A stretch of 64,000 nucleotides of DNA from Acidobacteriota bacterium (GCA_016196035.1 JACPYM010000033.1:1-64000); one strand, 5' to 3'. Positions 17,405-28,578 are shown, counted from the first letter of the stretch. Made by a program: numbers and translations. The notes: a model not told the origin generated them from the letters alone.

Positions 17405-19861
17405 ATGCAAACCTTTTGGCCCTTTTGGCCCTTTTGGCCCTTTTGGCAAGACGTTCGTTACGGGCTGCGGATGTTGACGAAGCAGCCGGGCTTTACCTTG
17501 ATCGCGGTGCTGACGCTGGCGCTGGGCATCGGCGCGAATACGGCGATTTTCAGCGTCGTCAACGCCGTCTTGCTCGAAGCGTTGCCGTACCGCGCTGCCG
17601 ACCGCTTGGTGATGGTCTGGGAAAAGAGCCAGCGAACCGTGCAAAACACCATCAACCTCGGCAATTTCTTTGACTGGAAAGAGCAGAGCCAGAGTTTCGA
17701 GGACATGGCCGCTTTCGCCGATTTCCGCACCAACCTGACCGGCAATGGTGAACCGATTGAAATCCCCGCGCAGATCTGCACCGACAATCTGTTCAACGTG
17801 CTGGGCGTGCAACCGGCGTTGGGCCGCACCTTCACGGCAGATGATGGCAAGCAGGGCGCAGCCGATGTCGTCGTGCTCAGTTACGGGTTATGGCAGCGCC
17901 GCTTTGGCGGCGACCCGCAAATCATCGGGCGCAAAATCATCCTCAACAACAACGAAAACACCGTCATCGGCGTGCTGCCCGCCAGCTTCAAGTGGCACAT
18001 CATCGGCAATTCGTTGACGAACCAGCCCGCCGAATTATGGTCGCCCTGGTCAATCTCCGAACAACTGAAACAACGGCGCGGCCGCTTTGCCAGCGCCGTC
18101 GCGCGGCTCAAACCCGGCGTGAGCCTGACGCAGGCGCGCGCCGACATGGATACGCTGCAAACGCGGCTGATTGAGCAATACAAAGAGTTCAACACCGGCT
18201 GGGGCATCACGGTCACGCCGTTGCGCGAACAGTTCGCGGGCGAATTGCGCCCTGCCTTACGTGTCTTGATGGGAGCGGTTGGCTTTGTGCTCCTGATTGC
18301 CTGTGCCAATGTCGCTAACCTGTTGTTGGCGCGAGCAGCCGCACGGCAAAAAGAAATCGCCGTGCGCGCCGCGTTGGGCGCGGGGCGTGGGCGCATTGTG
18401 CGGCAGTTGCTGACTGAAAGCGCATTGCTTGCCATGTTGGGCGGCGCGGCTGGTTTGTTGCTGGCTTGGTGGGGTACTGAGGCGTTGGTCAGTCTCAGCC
18501 CGCCGGAGTTGGGCGCCTTGCAGGGCTTGAAAATCAGCGCGTCCGTGTTGGGCTTTACCTTCGCCATTGCTTTGTTGACCGGTGTGCTGTTTGGCCTGGT
18601 TCCGGCGTTGGAAGCCTCGAACCTTAAACTCAGCGAAACCTTGAAAGAAGCGGGCCGCAGCTTGGGCGGGGGCACCCGCAGCCAGCGCTTGCGCAACGTT
18701 TTGGTGGTCGCCGAAGTTGCGCTCGCCTTGGTGTTGTTGGTCGGTGCGGGTTTGCTGATCCGCAGCTTCTTGCGCTTGCAAGCGGTTGGCACAGGATTCA
18801 ATCCTGAAAACGTTTTGACCATGCGTGTGGCCTTGCCGGGTCGCCGTTACAGCGACGACCCCAAACGCATCAACTTCTTCACGCAGGCTGTCGCGCAGAT
18901 GCGGGCGTTGCCGGGCGTCGAGTCCGCCGGGGCGATCAATTACATGCCTTTTGCCGGGCCGGGCGCAGGCACGAGTTTTGAGATCGAGGGCAAGCCGCCT
19001 TCTTTGCCGGGGCAACGATTGACGACGGGCGTTTGTGTCGCTGATCAAAACTTCTTCCAGGCGATGCAGATTCCGCTCCAGCGCGGGCGCATGTTCACCG
19101 AACAGGAAGTCAAAGAGCTGCGCCACGTCGTCATCGTCAACGAGGCGCTCGCCAAGAAGTATTTCCCCAACGAAGAAGCCCTGGGCCAGCGGCTCACCAT
19201 TTCGATGAAAAACGAGAACGTGCCGACCGAAATCATCGGCATCGTCGCCGATGTCAAGCACGCCCAACTCGACAAAGAAGCCGAGCCGATGTCGTACTGG
19301 CCCATCGCCGAATTGCCTTACAACGCGATGACCTTTGTCTTGCGCACCAAAGGCGAGTCGCTGGCGCTGGCCGCCGCCGCGCGCAATGTCATTCAAACGC
19401 TCGATCCGCAACAGCCCGTCGCCGACGTGCGCACGCTCGCCAGCCTGCTCGGCAAATCCATCGCGCGGCAACGCTTCAACACACTGCTGCTGGGCGTGTT
19501 TGCCGCTGTCGCCTTGCTGCTCTCGGCCATCGGTATTTACGGCGTGATGGCCTACGCCGTGACGCAACGCACGCACGAACTCGGCATCCGCACGGCGCTG
19601 GGCGCTTCGGCGGCAGACATCTTGCGCTTGGTCTTGGGGCAGGGGATGCGGCTGGTCTTGGCGGGTGTGGTGCTTGGATTGGGCGCGGCGCTGTTGCTGA
19701 CACGCCTGGTCAAGACGCTGCTGTTCAATGTGAGCACGACTGACCCGCTGACGTTTGCCGGTGTCGCGTTGCTGTTGACGGCGGTCGCGCTGCTGGCCTG
19801 CTGGCTGCCCGCGCGGCGTGCGGCGCAAGTAGACCCACTGGTCGCGCTGCGGTGCGAATAA
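17405..19861 (+). CDS. ADOP family permease 1 (two MacB/FtsX modules)
   Basis: An 818-residue permease of the duplicated orphan permease type. ATG 17405 is set by GGGAGG five bases upstream. Layout: cytoplasmic start and first helix ([20 protein letters not shown]), MacB-type periplasmic domain (about 60-270), FtsX helices ([20 protein letters not shown]; about 285-410), a second start-like helix ([20 protein letters not shown], about 430), second periplasmic domain (to about 680) and second FtsX module ending DPLVALRCE. MacB-like permeases use an ATPase subunit to pull envelope substrates such as lipoproteins, peptides or drugs through a periplasmic partner; no ATPase gene is nearby, as is known for ADOPs. 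Oddity: between MQTFW and QDVRYG there are three extra P-F-W units from a 9-bp DNA repeat. The substrate is unknown. Confidence 0.92.
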   Translation: MQTFWPFWPFWPFWQDVRYGLRMLTKQPGFTLIAVLTLALGIGANTAIFSVVNAVLLEALPYRAADRLVMVWEKSQRTVQNTINLGNFFDWKEQSQSFEDMAAFADFRTNLTGNGEPIEIPAQICTDNLFNVLGVQPALGRTFTADDGKQGAADVVVLSYGLWQRRFGGDPQIIGRKIILNNNENTVIGVLPASFKWHIIGNSLTNQPAELWSPWSISEQLKQRRGRFASAVARLKPGVSLTQARADMDTLQTRLIEQYKEFNTGWGITVTPLREQFAGELRPALRVLMGAVGFVLLIACANVANLLLARAAARQKEIAVRAALGAGRGRIVRQLLTESALLAMLGGAAGLLLAWWGTEALVSLSPPELGALQGLKISASVLGFTFAIALLTGVLFGLVPALEASNLKLSETLKEAGRSLGGGTRSQRLRNVLVVAEVALALVLLVGAGLLIRSFLRLQAVGTGFNPENVLTMRVALPGRRYSDDPKRINFFTQAVAQMRALPGVESAGAINYMPFAGPGAGTSFEIEGKPPSLPGQRLTTGVCVADQNFFQAMQIPLQRGRMFTEQEVKELRHVVIVNEALAKKYFPNEEALGQRLTISMKNENVPTEIIGIVADVKHAQLDKEAEPMSYWPIAELPYNAMTFVLRTKGESLALAAAARNVIQTLDPQQPVADVRTLASLLGKSIARQRFNTLLLGVFAAVALLLSAIGIYGVMAYAVTQRTHELGIRTALGASAADILRLVLGQGMRLVLAGVVLGLGAALLLTRLVKTLLFNVSTTDPLTFAGVALLLTAVALLACWLPARRAAQVDPLVALRCE
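17411..17446 (+). repeat. 9-bp tandem repeat inside an ADOP N-terminus
   Basis: After ACCTTTTGG (17411-17419) the unit CCCTTTTGG is repeated three times without change (17420-17446), encoding (PFW)x3. Other ADOPs here go directly from MQTxW to QD, so this is an in-frame expansion of 27 bp. Confidence 0.95.
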
Positions 19862-20012
19862 CGCCGCGCTTCTTGAACTCGCTGTGGCGACTGGTAGGTG
19901 TACGCCTGCTCTGCTGGTCGCCGTAGCGATTACTACCCTTCAGTCCCAACTGGCGAGGTTTTCTCCCAGCCCTTCCTCAACCTCTCTCACCTATTTCAAA
20001 TAGGATCAAGCT

Positions 20013-20273
20013 ATAGATTTCAAGAAAAAGAATTTCCGAATTGAACCTGCGAAGCGGGTGGCCAGAGTGTAGCCCAGGGTGGAGGCGCAGCCGCAACCCT
20101 GGGTAGCGGTGCAGTGAATTACAAGCCCACGAAGTGGGCGACAGACAATGGCCTGCCGCCCGTTTCACGGGCTTATAACTTACGCCATCGCTACCCAGGG
20201 CTAACGCCCTGGGCTTTATGCTGCCGCCCGCCTTCGCGGGCTTGCTGCGGAAAAGCATTTTCTTGAAATCTAT
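20013..20273. repeat. Composite palindromic element, about 260 bp
   Basis: The ends are a 16-bp perfect inverted repeat (ATAGATTTCAAGAAAA at 20013-20028; complement at 20258-20273). Inside are smaller hairpins: AGCCCAGGGT...ACCCTGGGTAGCG, AGCCCACGAAGTGGGC, CCCGTTTCACGGGC, CCAGGGCTAACGCCCTGG and CCCGCCTTCGCGGG. No ORF is present. It fills most of the 575-bp gap (19862-20436) between ADOP 1 and the VIT/vWA gene and may be a non-autonomous mobile or structured element. Confidence 0.75.
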
Positions 20274-20436
20274 ATCTCGTAATCCCGCAATCGTTGACTG
20301 TGGTTAGTACGGTTTTGCCCTGTGGCGCTGAACATTCTTTCCTCAATCGCGCTGGCGTAGTCTCCGCCCGTTGAAAAAAGAGGCGCGCTGACAAATGACC
20401 TGGCAACCCGCGTTGCCGTTTACGATTGAGGAAATT

Positions 20437-22410
20437 ATGCACTTCACCTTGCGGAATGTTTGTTTCGTGTTGCTGGCCTGTTCATTGCTCGCGGTGGCCA
20501 GCGCCGCGCAATCCCAACCGGATAAAACCCTCTCACCTTATTTTTTCGTGCAGGGCGATCCCGCCCTCGATCACCTGCCGCTCAAAGACACGCGCGTGCA
20601 AATTGACGTTTCGGGCGTCATCGCCGATGTGAAGGTCTGGCAGACCTATCGCAACGAAGGCGCGCGGCCTATCAATGCGCGCTATGTGTTTCCGGCTTCG
20701 ACGCGCGCCGCTGTTTATGCCATGCGCATGAAAATCGGCGAGCAAGTGATCGTGGCGAAAATCAAAGAGCGCGAAAAAGCCAAACAGGAATTCGAGCAGG
20801 CCAAGGCGGAGGGGAAAAGCGCTTCGCTGTTAGAGCAAAACCGGCCCAATGTGTTTTCGATGAATCTCGCCAACGTCATGCCCGTCGATCAGGTCGAGAT
20901 CGAGCTGCGTTATACCGAGTTGCTGGTACCGACCGACGGTGTCTATGAGGTTGTGTATCCAACCGTAGTTGGGCCGCGCTATTCGTCTCAACCGGAGTCT
21001 TCAGCGCCAGCCGAAGATAAATGGGTCAAGAGTCCGTATCTGCATCAGGGCGTTGCGCCGAACAACACGCTACACATTGCGGCGCGCATTTCCGCCGGTG
21101 TCCCAATTCGCGATTTTGCCAGCCCTTCGCATCAAATTACGCCGCAATGGCAGAGCGCCACAATTGCAGCGGTTCAACTGGACAATGCCAATCAGGCACA
21201 AGGCGACCGCGATTTCATCCTGCACTATCGTTTGGCGGGCGAGCAGATCACGTCGGGTTTGTTGCTTTATCGCGGCCAGGATGAAAACTTCTTTTTGTAT
21301 ATGGCCCAGCCGCCCCAGCGCGTCGCGACCGCCGACATCCCCGCACGCGAATACATCTTTGTGGTGGATGTTTCCGGTTCGATGGACGGGTTTCCGCTGA
21401 ACACGTCCAAACGGTTGATGCGGGATTTGCTGGGGCAATTGCGTCCCAGCGATCTATTCAACATCGTTTTGTTTGCGGGTGATTCCGCCACGCTGGCGGC
21501 GAAGTCGCTGCCCGCCGAACAACAAAACATTGCGAAAGCGATTCGCCTGATCGAACAGCAGCGCGGCAGCGGTGGCACCGAATTACTGGCGGCCATCAAA
21601 CAGGCCATGAGTTTGCCCCGCGAAAGCAATGTCTCGCGCAGTGTGGTGCTGATCACCGATGGTTTTGTTTCCGGCGAAAAAGGCGTCTTCGATTACATTC
21701 GCGGCAATCTGAATCAGACCAATGTCTTCGCCTTTGGCATCGGCACCTCGGTCAATCGTTACCTCATCGAAGGCGTCGCCAAGGCCGGGATGGGCGAACC
21801 CTTTATCGTCACGCAGGAAGCCGAAGCGCCCGCGCAGGCCGCCAAATTTCGCGACTACATTCAAACGCCGCTCTTAACCGGCATTCAAGTGCGCGCGCTC
21901 GGTTTTGAGACGTATGACGTGCATCCGGCCCAGCTTCCTGATTTGTTTGCGCAGCGCCCCGTGATCCTCTTCGGTAAATGGCGCGGGCCGGTCAGCGGAG
22001 CCTTTGAATTGCAAGGCAAGACTGGTCAAGGGAATTACCAACAGCGGTTGGATGTCGCTGGTGTTCAACCCGAAGAAGCCAATCGCGCGTTGCGCTATCT
22101 GTGGGCGCGGTCGAGCATCGCCGAGCTTTCCGATTACGGCGCTGAGCATCTTGACGAAGACCGCGTCAGCCAGATCACGGCGCTCGGATTGAAGTACAAC
22201 CTGCTGACGCAATACACCTCCTTCATCGCCGTGCGCGAAGTCGTGCGCAATCCGCAGGGCGCGGCGGAAGACGTGGATCAACCGTTGCCGCTGCCCGCAG
22301 GTGTCAGCGAATTGGCTGTCGGCAGTGAGCCGGAATTCCTGTGGCTGTTGGGCGCGTTGCTGGCGCTGGCAACCTGGATGCTCTTGCGGGAACAAAGGCG
22401 GTTGGTATGA
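20437..22410 (+). CDS. VIT and vWA domain protein with exosortase-type C-terminal sorting signal
   Basis: ATG 20437 follows TGAGGAA and gives a 657-residue protein with a signal peptide (CFVLLACSLLAVASA). A VIT domain covers about residues 35-165 (VWQTYRNEGARPINARYVFP, KIKEREKAKQEFEQA, VDQVEIELRYTELLV). A von Willebrand A domain follows at about 300-480 with a MIDAS start FVVDVSGSMDG, a middle SGGTELLAAI and VVLITDGFVSGE. The last 29 residues have the three parts of an exosortase substrate: a short motif (GSEPEF), one hydrophobic helix (LWLLGALLALATWMLL) and a basic end (REQRRLV). The next gene encodes an exosortase and overlaps this one at ATGA. It is therefore probably exported, cut and anchored or released by that enzyme; vWA/VIT domains suggest metal-dependent protein binding at the cell surface. 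Confidence 0.9.
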   Translation: MHFTLRNVCFVLLACSLLAVASAAQSQPDKTLSPYFFVQGDPALDHLPLKDTRVQIDVSGVIADVKVWQTYRNEGARPINARYVFPASTRAAVYAMRMKIGEQVIVAKIKEREKAKQEFEQAKAEGKSASLLEQNRPNVFSMNLANVMPVDQVEIELRYTELLVPTDGVYEVVYPTVVGPRYSSQPESSAPAEDKWVKSPYLHQGVAPNNTLHIAARISAGVPIRDFASPSHQITPQWQSATIAAVQLDNANQAQGDRDFILHYRLAGEQITSGLLLYRGQDENFFLYMAQPPQRVATADIPAREYIFVVDVSGSMDGFPLNTSKRLMRDLLGQLRPSDLFNIVLFAGDSATLAAKSLPAEQQNIAKAIRLIEQQRGSGGTELLAAIKQAMSLPRESNVSRSVVLITDGFVSGEKGVFDYIRGNLNQTNVFAFGIGTSVNRYLIEGVAKAGMGEPFIVTQEAEAPAQAAKFRDYIQTPLLTGIQVRALGFETYDVHPAQLPDLFAQRPVILFGKWRGPVSGAFELQGKTGQGNYQQRLDVAGVQPEEANRALRYLWARSSIAELSDYGAEHLDEDRVSQITALGLKYNLLTQYTSFIAVREVVRNPQGAAEDVDQPLPLPAGVSELAVGSEPEFLWLLGALLALATWMLLREQRRLV

Positions 22411-23273
22411 AAAGGGAAGTGAACTGGAAATGGCTGGCGCAGTGCCTGGTGGTGCTGGGTTGTGGCTACGCGCTCAAACGCTATTATTCATCGGCCAGCG
22501 CTGACCAGTTGCGTTGGATACTGGCCCCGACGACGGCGCTGGTTGAACTGGTTAGCGGCGTTTCCTTCGAGTTTGAAGCGCACGCTGGCTACCTCAGCCG
22601 TGAGCGCGGCTTTTTGATTGCCAATTCCTGCGCGGGCGTGAACTTTTTGCTCACGGCCTTTCTGCTGCTGGCGTTCGGCAGGTTGTTGCGCAATGGTGCG
22701 CGGGCATTGGCTTGGCACTTTATCCCCGCCGCCGCCTTGGTGGCCTACCTGGTGACCCTGCTGGCTAATGCCACGCGCATCGCCATCGCCTTGCAGTTGC
22801 AACACGCGGCCTCTGGCTTGGGCGGCTTGGGCGGGTTGAATCCCGCCCAAGTGCATCGCTTTGAAGGCATCGTCATCTACTTCGGGTTTTTGCTGGGCTT
22901 GTTCGTCGTCAGCGAAAAGATGGCGGTGGGAAACGTCAGCAGCAGCAGTTGGCTTTTGTTCTTACCGCTGTTCGTCTATTACGCGACGATGCTGGGGATT
23001 CCGCTCGCCACGGGCGCTTATCGGCGCGAAGGCGCTTTCTGGGAGCACTCTCTGACAGTGTTGCTGTTGCCGCTCATCCTGATGCTTCCCTTCAGCGCGT
23101 TTTACCTGCTGTGTTCGCGCAAGCAACTTGGAGCGCGGCGGCAAGTCGGCACACTCCAATTTGCTTATTCGCATCGCAAGGCGACCAATGGATCAACCCG
23201 CGCCGCCCGCCGCGCGGGGATCACACAGGCCAGCAACGCGACAGCCAGCAGCACCACCGCCACCGCGCTATAA
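22407..23273 (+). CDS. xrtK: Exosortase/archaeosortase family transpeptidase, probably XrtK-like
   Basis: A 288-residue integral membrane protein with about seven helices. The three exosortase catalytic residues are visible: Cys75 in [11 protein letters not shown], Arg124 in [10 protein letters not shown] and His150 in [11 protein letters not shown]. Exosortases recognise a C-terminal tripartite signal and cleave and transfer or anchor the target. The start overlaps the VIT/vWA stop by four bases (ATGA), indicating translational coupling to its likely sole substrate. The substrate motif SEPE recalls the MSEP-CTERM targets of exosortase K, while VIT-domain targets are described for exosortase N, so the subtype is uncertain and the symbol is provisional. 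The natural C-terminus is unclear: the last 109 bp run antisense through the end of the converging ADOP gene, and about 35 residues ([16 protein letters not shown]...) look non-native. Confidence 0.82.
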   Translation: MKREVNWKWLAQCLVVLGCGYALKRYYSSASADQLRWILAPTTALVELVSGVSFEFEAHAGYLSRERGFLIANSCAGVNFLLTAFLLLAFGRLLRNGARALAWHFIPAAALVAYLVTLLANATRIAIALQLQHAASGLGGLGGLNPAQVHRFEGIVIYFGFLLGLFVVSEKMAVGNVSSSSWLLFLPLFVYYATMLGIPLATGAYRREGAFWEHSLTVLLLPLILMLPFSAFYLLCSRKQLGARRQVGTLQFAYSHRKATNGSTRAARRAGITQASNATASSTTATAL

Positions 23274-25618
23274 GTCAGCGGATCGGTCGTGCGCACGCCG
23301 AACAGCAGGCTCTGTAACACGCGCGTGCCCGCCAGCGCGCCCGCCAAACCTAGCCCAATGCCGAGCAGCGCCAGCGCCAAACCTTGTTTCAAGATCAGGC
23401 GCACCACATCGCCCGCCTGTGCGCCCAGCGCCAGGCGCACGCCGATTTCCCGCGTGCGTTGCGTGACGGCATAAGACAGCACGCTGTAAATGCCGAGCGC
23501 CGCCAACAGCAAGGCCAGCGCGGCAAAACCGCCGAGCAGCCAGGTGTTGAAGCGGCGCGGGGCGAGCGAGCCGACAACGAATGTGCGTAAGGTCGTGGCG
23601 GCTTGGATGGGTTGGTCTTTGTCTACGGCCCAGACCTGTTGGCGCACAGCTTGAATCAAAGCGGCGGGATCACCGGCAGCGCGCATGAATAGGCGTGTGG
23701 TGCGCGCGGTGCGCGTGGGCAGCGGCAAATACCAATCCGCGCCTGGCGCTGATTCCAGTGTGCGTTGCGGCGTGTCGGCGACGATGCCGATGATCGTTTT
23801 CCAGGGATTGTCAGCGCGCGGGAGGCCGAGCGAGAGGCGTTTGCCGAGCGGGTCTTCGTGAGGCCAATACTTGCGCGCCATCGTTTGGTTGATGATCGCG
23901 ACTTCGTTCACGTCTTGTGAGGTGAAATCGCGCCCGCGCAGCAGCGGAATGCCCAGCGTGCGAAAGAAATTCGGCGCGACCAATTGCCAGCCCGCATGGG
24001 GTGGATGATTGAAATCGAGCTGGCGTCCTTCGATGGCAAAGGGATCGCTGGTGACTGTGCCGCTGAGCGGAATGAGATTGCCTGCACTGGCTTGTTCGAC
24101 GCCGGGCAGCGCACTGACGCGCTGGGTTAGGTCTTGGTAAAACGCGTTGATCTTTTGCGCGTCAGGATAGCGTTCGCGTGGCAGTGCCAATTCGACAAAG
24201 AGCAACTTGTCTATATCCAGACCCGGCTTGAGACGTTGCACGCGAATCAGACTGTTGAGCAGCAATCCTGCGCCCACCAGCAACAACATCGCCAGCGCGA
24301 TTTCACCCACGACTAGCGCATTGCGCAACCAGTGCCGGTTGCGTGTCGCCGCGCCGCCGCCTTCTTTCAAGATTTGCTGCACGTTGGGCCGGGAAGCCTG
24401 CCACGCGGGCAGCACGCCAAACAACACGCCTGTCAGCGTTGTCAGCAGCAGCGTGAAGCCGAGCACGCGCCAATCCAAACTGGTTTCGCTGACGCGCGGC
24501 AGATTATCGAGTTTGAGTTTGGCAAGCGCCTCGACGCCCCACCACGCCAGCAGCAAGCCACCCGCGCCGCCCAACGTAGCGAGCAGCAAACTCTCGCACA
24601 ATAACTGGCGCACAATCTGCCAGCGGCTTGCCCCTAACGCGGCGCGAATCGCCAGTTCGCGTTGCCGCACGGTCGCCCGCACCAACAACAGGTTTGCCAC
24701 GTTCGCGCAGGCAATTAATAGGACGAACGCCACCGCGCCCAACAGCATCAACAACGCGAATCGGCTGCGTCCAACGGCTTCTTCCAACAAAGGGGTGGCC
24801 GTGATGCGCCAGCCGCCATCGGCATTGTTGGGGCCGCGATAACCTGGCTGTTGCGATTCAAAGCGCTGCGCCAGTGCGCCCAATTCAGCGCGCGCCTGTC
24901 CCAATGTCACGCCCGATTTGAGCCGCGCGAGCACGTTCAGAAAATACGGCGGCTGGCGCTGTGCCACTTGTTCGGTCGTGAGCGCCAGCGGCGTCCACAA
25001 TTCCGCCGGTTCGCCGAAGCGGAAGCTGGCGTGCGGATATTGAAACCCGGCGGGCATCACGCCGACGATGGTGTAATTCTGTTCGTTCAGCCGCAGCGTT
25101 TGGCCGACGACATTGGCCGCGCCGCCGAAGCGCTGTTGCCATAGATCGTGGCTGATGATGACGACGTTGTCGTGGCCTGGTTGAGTGTCGTTGTCATTGA
25201 AAGCCCGCCCTTGGCTTGGTTGTGCGTCCAGCATGGCAAACAGGTTCGCTGTGACGCGCGTGCCCGCCAGCCGCTCCGCCAGTTGGTCTGATTGACCTGC
25301 ACCGGTCAGGTTGTAATCCTCGCTGGCAGAGGCCGCGACTTGCGCAAAGCTTTGCGTCTGCTCGCGGTAGTCCACATATTCGGCGGCTTTGGCGGGCAGC
25401 CGTTCGATGTTGAGTTTCAGGAAATTACCCCACAGCACAACCAGCCGATCCGCCTCGGCGTAAGGCAGCGGACGCAGCAACACGGCGTTGACAACGCTGA
25501 AAATCGCCGTGTTCGCGCCGATGCCGAGCGCCAGCGTGAGCACCGCGACGAGCGTGAAGAACGGCTGCTTGCGCAGCATCCGCGCGCCATAACGCAGGTC
25601 ATGCCAGAGGTAGTTCAT
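23165..25618 (-). CDS. ADOP family permease 2
   Basis: 817 residues, [19 protein letters not shown] at the start, with GGGAG seven bases before the ATG. First helix near residue 25, first FtsX module around 290-400 ([20 protein letters not shown]), inner second-module helix near 430 ([20 protein letters not shown]), and last module from about 695 (SAYAVTQ-type strand [18 protein letters not shown]) to DPLVALRCE. The predicted topology is two copies of a four-helix permease with large periplasmic domains. It begins the minus-strand ADOP block, and its 3' end overlaps the exosortase reading frame by 109 bp. There are 133 bp between its start and the stop of ADOP 3, so the block could be read through from upstream. 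Substrate unknown. Confidence 0.92.
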   Translation of the reverse strand: MNYLWHDLRYGARMLRKQPFFTLVAVLTLALGIGANTAIFSVVNAVLLRPLPYAEADRLVVLWGNFLKLNIERLPAKAAEYVDYREQTQSFAQVAASASEDYNLTGAGQSDQLAERLAGTRVTANLFAMLDAQPSQGRAFNDNDTQPGHDNVVIISHDLWQQRFGGAANVVGQTLRLNEQNYTIVGVMPAGFQYPHASFRFGEPAELWTPLALTTEQVAQRQPPYFLNVLARLKSGVTLGQARAELGALAQRFESQQPGYRGPNNADGGWRITATPLLEEAVGRSRFALLMLLGAVAFVLLIACANVANLLLVRATVRQRELAIRAALGASRWQIVRQLLCESLLLATLGGAGGLLLAWWGVEALAKLKLDNLPRVSETSLDWRVLGFTLLLTTLTGVLFGVLPAWQASRPNVQQILKEGGGAATRNRHWLRNALVVGEIALAMLLLVGAGLLLNSLIRVQRLKPGLDIDKLLFVELALPRERYPDAQKINAFYQDLTQRVSALPGVEQASAGNLIPLSGTVTSDPFAIEGRQLDFNHPPHAGWQLVAPNFFRTLGIPLLRGRDFTSQDVNEVAIINQTMARKYWPHEDPLGKRLSLGLPRADNPWKTIIGIVADTPQRTLESAPGADWYLPLPTRTARTTRLFMRAAGDPAALIQAVRQQVWAVDKDQPIQAATTLRTFVVGSLAPRRFNTWLLGGFAALALLLAALGIYSVLSYAVTQRTREIGVRLALGAQAGDVVRLILKQGLALALLGIGLGLAGALAGTRVLQSLLFGVRTTDPLTYSAVAVVLLAVALLACVIPARRAARVDPLVALRCE

Positions 25619-25750
25619 CCTGAATCTCCCGGGAGGAAAGTTTAGCGCGCCACGCCGTCAAATTGTGCCGCGCGGCGTCAGCTTGCGGTGCTTGGACGCC
25701 CCTTTGAAAGGAATTGTTCCGCTTGTCGGCGGCAGATTGGCGCTGCGTCA

Positions 25751-28351
25751 TCACTCATAGCGCAGCGCAATCATCGGGTCTACCTTGGTCGCCCGCCACG
25801 CCGGAATAAAACACGCCACCAGCGCCACCAGCGTCAACACTGTGGCAATCACGCCGTAAGTCAGCGGGTCGTTGACCTTCACGCCGAACAGCATCTTCGA
25901 CAGGTTCAGCCAGCTTTCCAGGTATTTCGTCAGCACATACGCGCCGACCAGACCGAGGATTACGCCAAGCACGGCCAGCGTCATGCCTTGGCGCAAGATC
26001 ATGCGCAGGACATCGCGGCGCTCAGCGCCCAGCGCCATGCGAATGCCGATCTCGTGCGTGCGTTGCGAGACGGCGTAGGCCATCACGCCGAACAAGCCGA
26101 TGGCCGCGAGTTGTTGCGCGAGCAGGCCGAACAACGTCATCAGCTTGGCGAAGAGGCGTTCCATGCGCAGCGTTTCATCGGCCTGGGCGACCTGCGTTTT
26201 GATGTTGTTGAGCGGCAGGTTCACGTCCACGGCACGCACGGCTTGGCGGACGGCGTTGATGGCGGCATTCGGATCGCCGTTGGTGCGTACCTCAAAAGTC
26301 GAGCCGCCCATCGAACGCAATTCCTGCCGCCACGAGGTATAGGCTGTTGGCGGTACCTCATCGCGTTGGCGCGTGTATTTGGCGTCTTTGGCGAGGCCGA
26401 CGATTTCGATCTCGTCCGGTTTTTTGAAATCGAAGGCGAAGCGTTTGCCGATGGGGCTTTCGTTGGGGAAATACTTATTGGCGAAGGTTTGATTGACGAC
26501 CACCACGCGCGGCGCGTTGGCGTCATCTTGCGGTTGCAAATTGCGCCCCGCCAACAGTGGGATTTCCATCGCCGTCAGAAAATTTTCGCGCACCTGATGA
26601 ATATATCCTTCGCCGCTTTCTTTGATGCGCCCTTCGGAATCAGGCTGTGCAGAAAGGGCGCTGCGCAAGAAGACACCGCGAGAACTAGAACCCTGTGCGA
26701 GCAAAGGCATGCGCGAAAAGGTGACGGCCTGCACGCCGGGCACCGCTTCCAGACGCTCAGTCAATTGCTGATAAAGCTGCGTGAGCTTTTCGTCTTTGTA
26801 CCCGATCAGGCCCGGTTGGAGACCGAACAGCAACAGGTTTTGCGTGTTGAAGCCCGGTTCGACACGTTGCAAATTGAGCAACGTGCGCACAAACAGCCCC
26901 GCGCCAATCAGCAGCAACAACGACAGCGCGACCTGGGCGACAACCAAGCCGCGGCTCAACAGCGAACGCGCGACTGTGCTCGAACTGCGCCCGCTGTCTT
27001 TGAGTGCGGGCGTCAAATCCACGTTCGTGCTGCGCCACGCCGGAGCCAAACCAAAGATGATGCCGGTCAGCAACGACAAGGCCAGCGTGAACACCAGCAC
27101 GCGCCAATCCAGTTGCGGTTCGAGCGCGCGCATCCCGCGTCCGCCCCAATCGTTGACCGCCAACAAACCGTCTTTGATCCAAACCGCAAAGAGCAACCCC
27201 AGCGCGCCGCCAATAGCGGAAAGCAGCACGCTCTCAGTCAACAACTGGCGGATCAAGCGCCAGCGGCTCGCGCCCAGCGCCAGCCGTAACGCGATTTCTT
27301 TTTGCCGCCCCGCCGCGCGCGACAGCAGCAGGTTCGCCACGTTGGCACAGGCAATCAGCAGCACCAGCCCGACGACGCCCAGCAGCATATACAGCGAAGG
27401 CCGGTAATACTGCCGCGAATTCATCTCGCCCTGCGCGCCGGGGTCTAGGTAGAGGCGCGGGTAGAGTTTCGGATCGAGATCATTGATCGCATTGCCGCCG
27501 CTCGCTTTGGCTTGCGCCTGCCGCGCGGTGCGGTGTTCGAGGACGGATTGATGAAAGGCATTTTCCAACTGCGCGCGCGCCTGCTCCGCCGTCGCGCCGG
27601 GTTTCAAACGGCCCATTAAGCGCAACCACCAACTGCCCGCGCCGCTCATGTTCGACCGCTGGCGATCCGTGTAAAGCTGTGGCTCCCAAGCCAGCGGGAC
27701 GGACACGTCCTGCGTCGAGCCTACATCCATCGTGCCCTCAAAGCCCGGCGGCGTGATGCCGATGACGGTGAACGCCACGTTGTTGAGGTTGATCGCTTTG
27801 CCGACGACCGCCGCGTTGCCGCCGAAACGCTGTTGCCAATACCGAAAACTGAGCACGGCCACAGGGCTGGCCGAGGCCTTATCGTCCTCATCCGTCAACA
27901 AGCGTCCAAGCACCGGTTGCACGCCGAGGCCGATAAAATAATTGCCTGAGACGGCTTGCCCGCTGGCGACATCGGCCTGCCCGTCGGCGCTGACGTTCAG
28001 CCCTACATTGCCAAAGGCGATGAGGTCAGAGAGCGGACTTTCGCGCTCGCGCATGCGCTGATAACTCTGATAGGCAAACGACGTCATCGTGCGCTGGCCT
28101 GCTTCATCGGTGCGCGAGTTGCCGTTGTAACTGCCCACGCTGAATTCGCGCGGCGCGACCGAGCGGAACAGCACCAGCCGCTGTGGCTCTTTGACCGGCA
28201 GCATCTTTAACAGCATCGAATCCACGATGCTGAACAGCGCCGTATTCGCGCCGATGCCCAACGCCAGCGAAAGCACCGCGATGGCGGTGAGGCCGGGCGT
28301 TTTTAGCAACATGCGGAAACCGTAGCGCAAATCTTGCAGAAGCGTTTGCAT
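25751..28351 (-). CDS. ADOP family permease 3, long subtype
   Basis: I start at ATG 28351 ([20 protein letters not shown], 866 residues), since GGAG is nine bases upstream; a TTG five codons earlier is the alternative. It is about 50 residues longer than most ADOPs here: the first periplasmic domain includes the stretch [16 protein letters not shown] and a W-rich pattern before GRLKPG that is shared with ADOP 7 (MERWDDYWLAVIGRLKPG), so the two form a subtype. FtsX 1 has [20 protein letters not shown]; the second module starts [20 protein letters not shown]; the end is [10 protein letters not shown] 33-bp-arm hairpin lies upstream, between this gene and the serine hydrolase gene, and may separate their transcripts. 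Confidence 0.92.
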   Translation of the reverse strand: MQTLLQDLRYGFRMLLKTPGLTAIAVLSLALGIGANTALFSIVDSMLLKMLPVKEPQRLVLFRSVAPREFSVGSYNGNSRTDEAGQRTMTSFAYQSYQRMRERESPLSDLIAFGNVGLNVSADGQADVASGQAVSGNYFIGLGVQPVLGRLLTDEDDKASASPVAVLSFRYWQQRFGGNAAVVGKAINLNNVAFTVIGITPPGFEGTMDVGSTQDVSVPLAWEPQLYTDRQRSNMSGAGSWWLRLMGRLKPGATAEQARAQLENAFHQSVLEHRTARQAQAKASGGNAINDLDPKLYPRLYLDPGAQGEMNSRQYYRPSLYMLLGVVGLVLLIACANVANLLLSRAAGRQKEIALRLALGASRWRLIRQLLTESVLLSAIGGALGLLFAVWIKDGLLAVNDWGGRGMRALEPQLDWRVLVFTLALSLLTGIIFGLAPAWRSTNVDLTPALKDSGRSSSTVARSLLSRGLVVAQVALSLLLLIGAGLFVRTLLNLQRVEPGFNTQNLLLFGLQPGLIGYKDEKLTQLYQQLTERLEAVPGVQAVTFSRMPLLAQGSSSRGVFLRSALSAQPDSEGRIKESGEGYIHQVRENFLTAMEIPLLAGRNLQPQDDANAPRVVVVNQTFANKYFPNESPIGKRFAFDFKKPDEIEIVGLAKDAKYTRQRDEVPPTAYTSWRQELRSMGGSTFEVRTNGDPNAAINAVRQAVRAVDVNLPLNNIKTQVAQADETLRMERLFAKLMTLFGLLAQQLAAIGLFGVMAYAVSQRTHEIGIRMALGAERRDVLRMILRQGMTLAVLGVILGLVGAYVLTKYLESWLNLSKMLFGVKVNDPLTYGVIATVLTLVALVACFIPAWRATKVDPMIALRYE

Positions 28352-28434
28352 AATGGTTATCTCCAAAAAAACCGGTCGGCGTGCTCAAATAGAAAATCGA
28401 ATGTGAATCATCGGCAGAAAAGGAAACCTGCGCC

Positions 28435-28521
28435 AGCAGGTGTTCAGAGTTCAAGCTTCAGCTTGTCTGGGCGCGTGCAAAGCACGCCGACAAGCTGAAG
28501 CTTGAACTCTGAACACCTGCT
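28435..28521. repeat. Perfect 33-bp inverted repeat
   Basis: Arms 28435-28467 and 28489-28521 are perfectly complementary, with a 21-nt loop that can itself partly pair. The core contains TTCAAGCTTCAGCTTGTC. It lies in the 227-bp gap between the serine hydrolase stop and the ADOP 3 start. Confidence 0.95.
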
Positions 28522-28578
28522 CCTAGCGCGCCCAACGTAACGCAGTGTGCTTCTTGCGGAAGCCTGCCCTGCAACGAT

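Noticed and set aside
18257-19828. 523-aa open frame antisense to ADOP 1
   Set aside because: Same reason: a shadow of codons with G/C in the third position.
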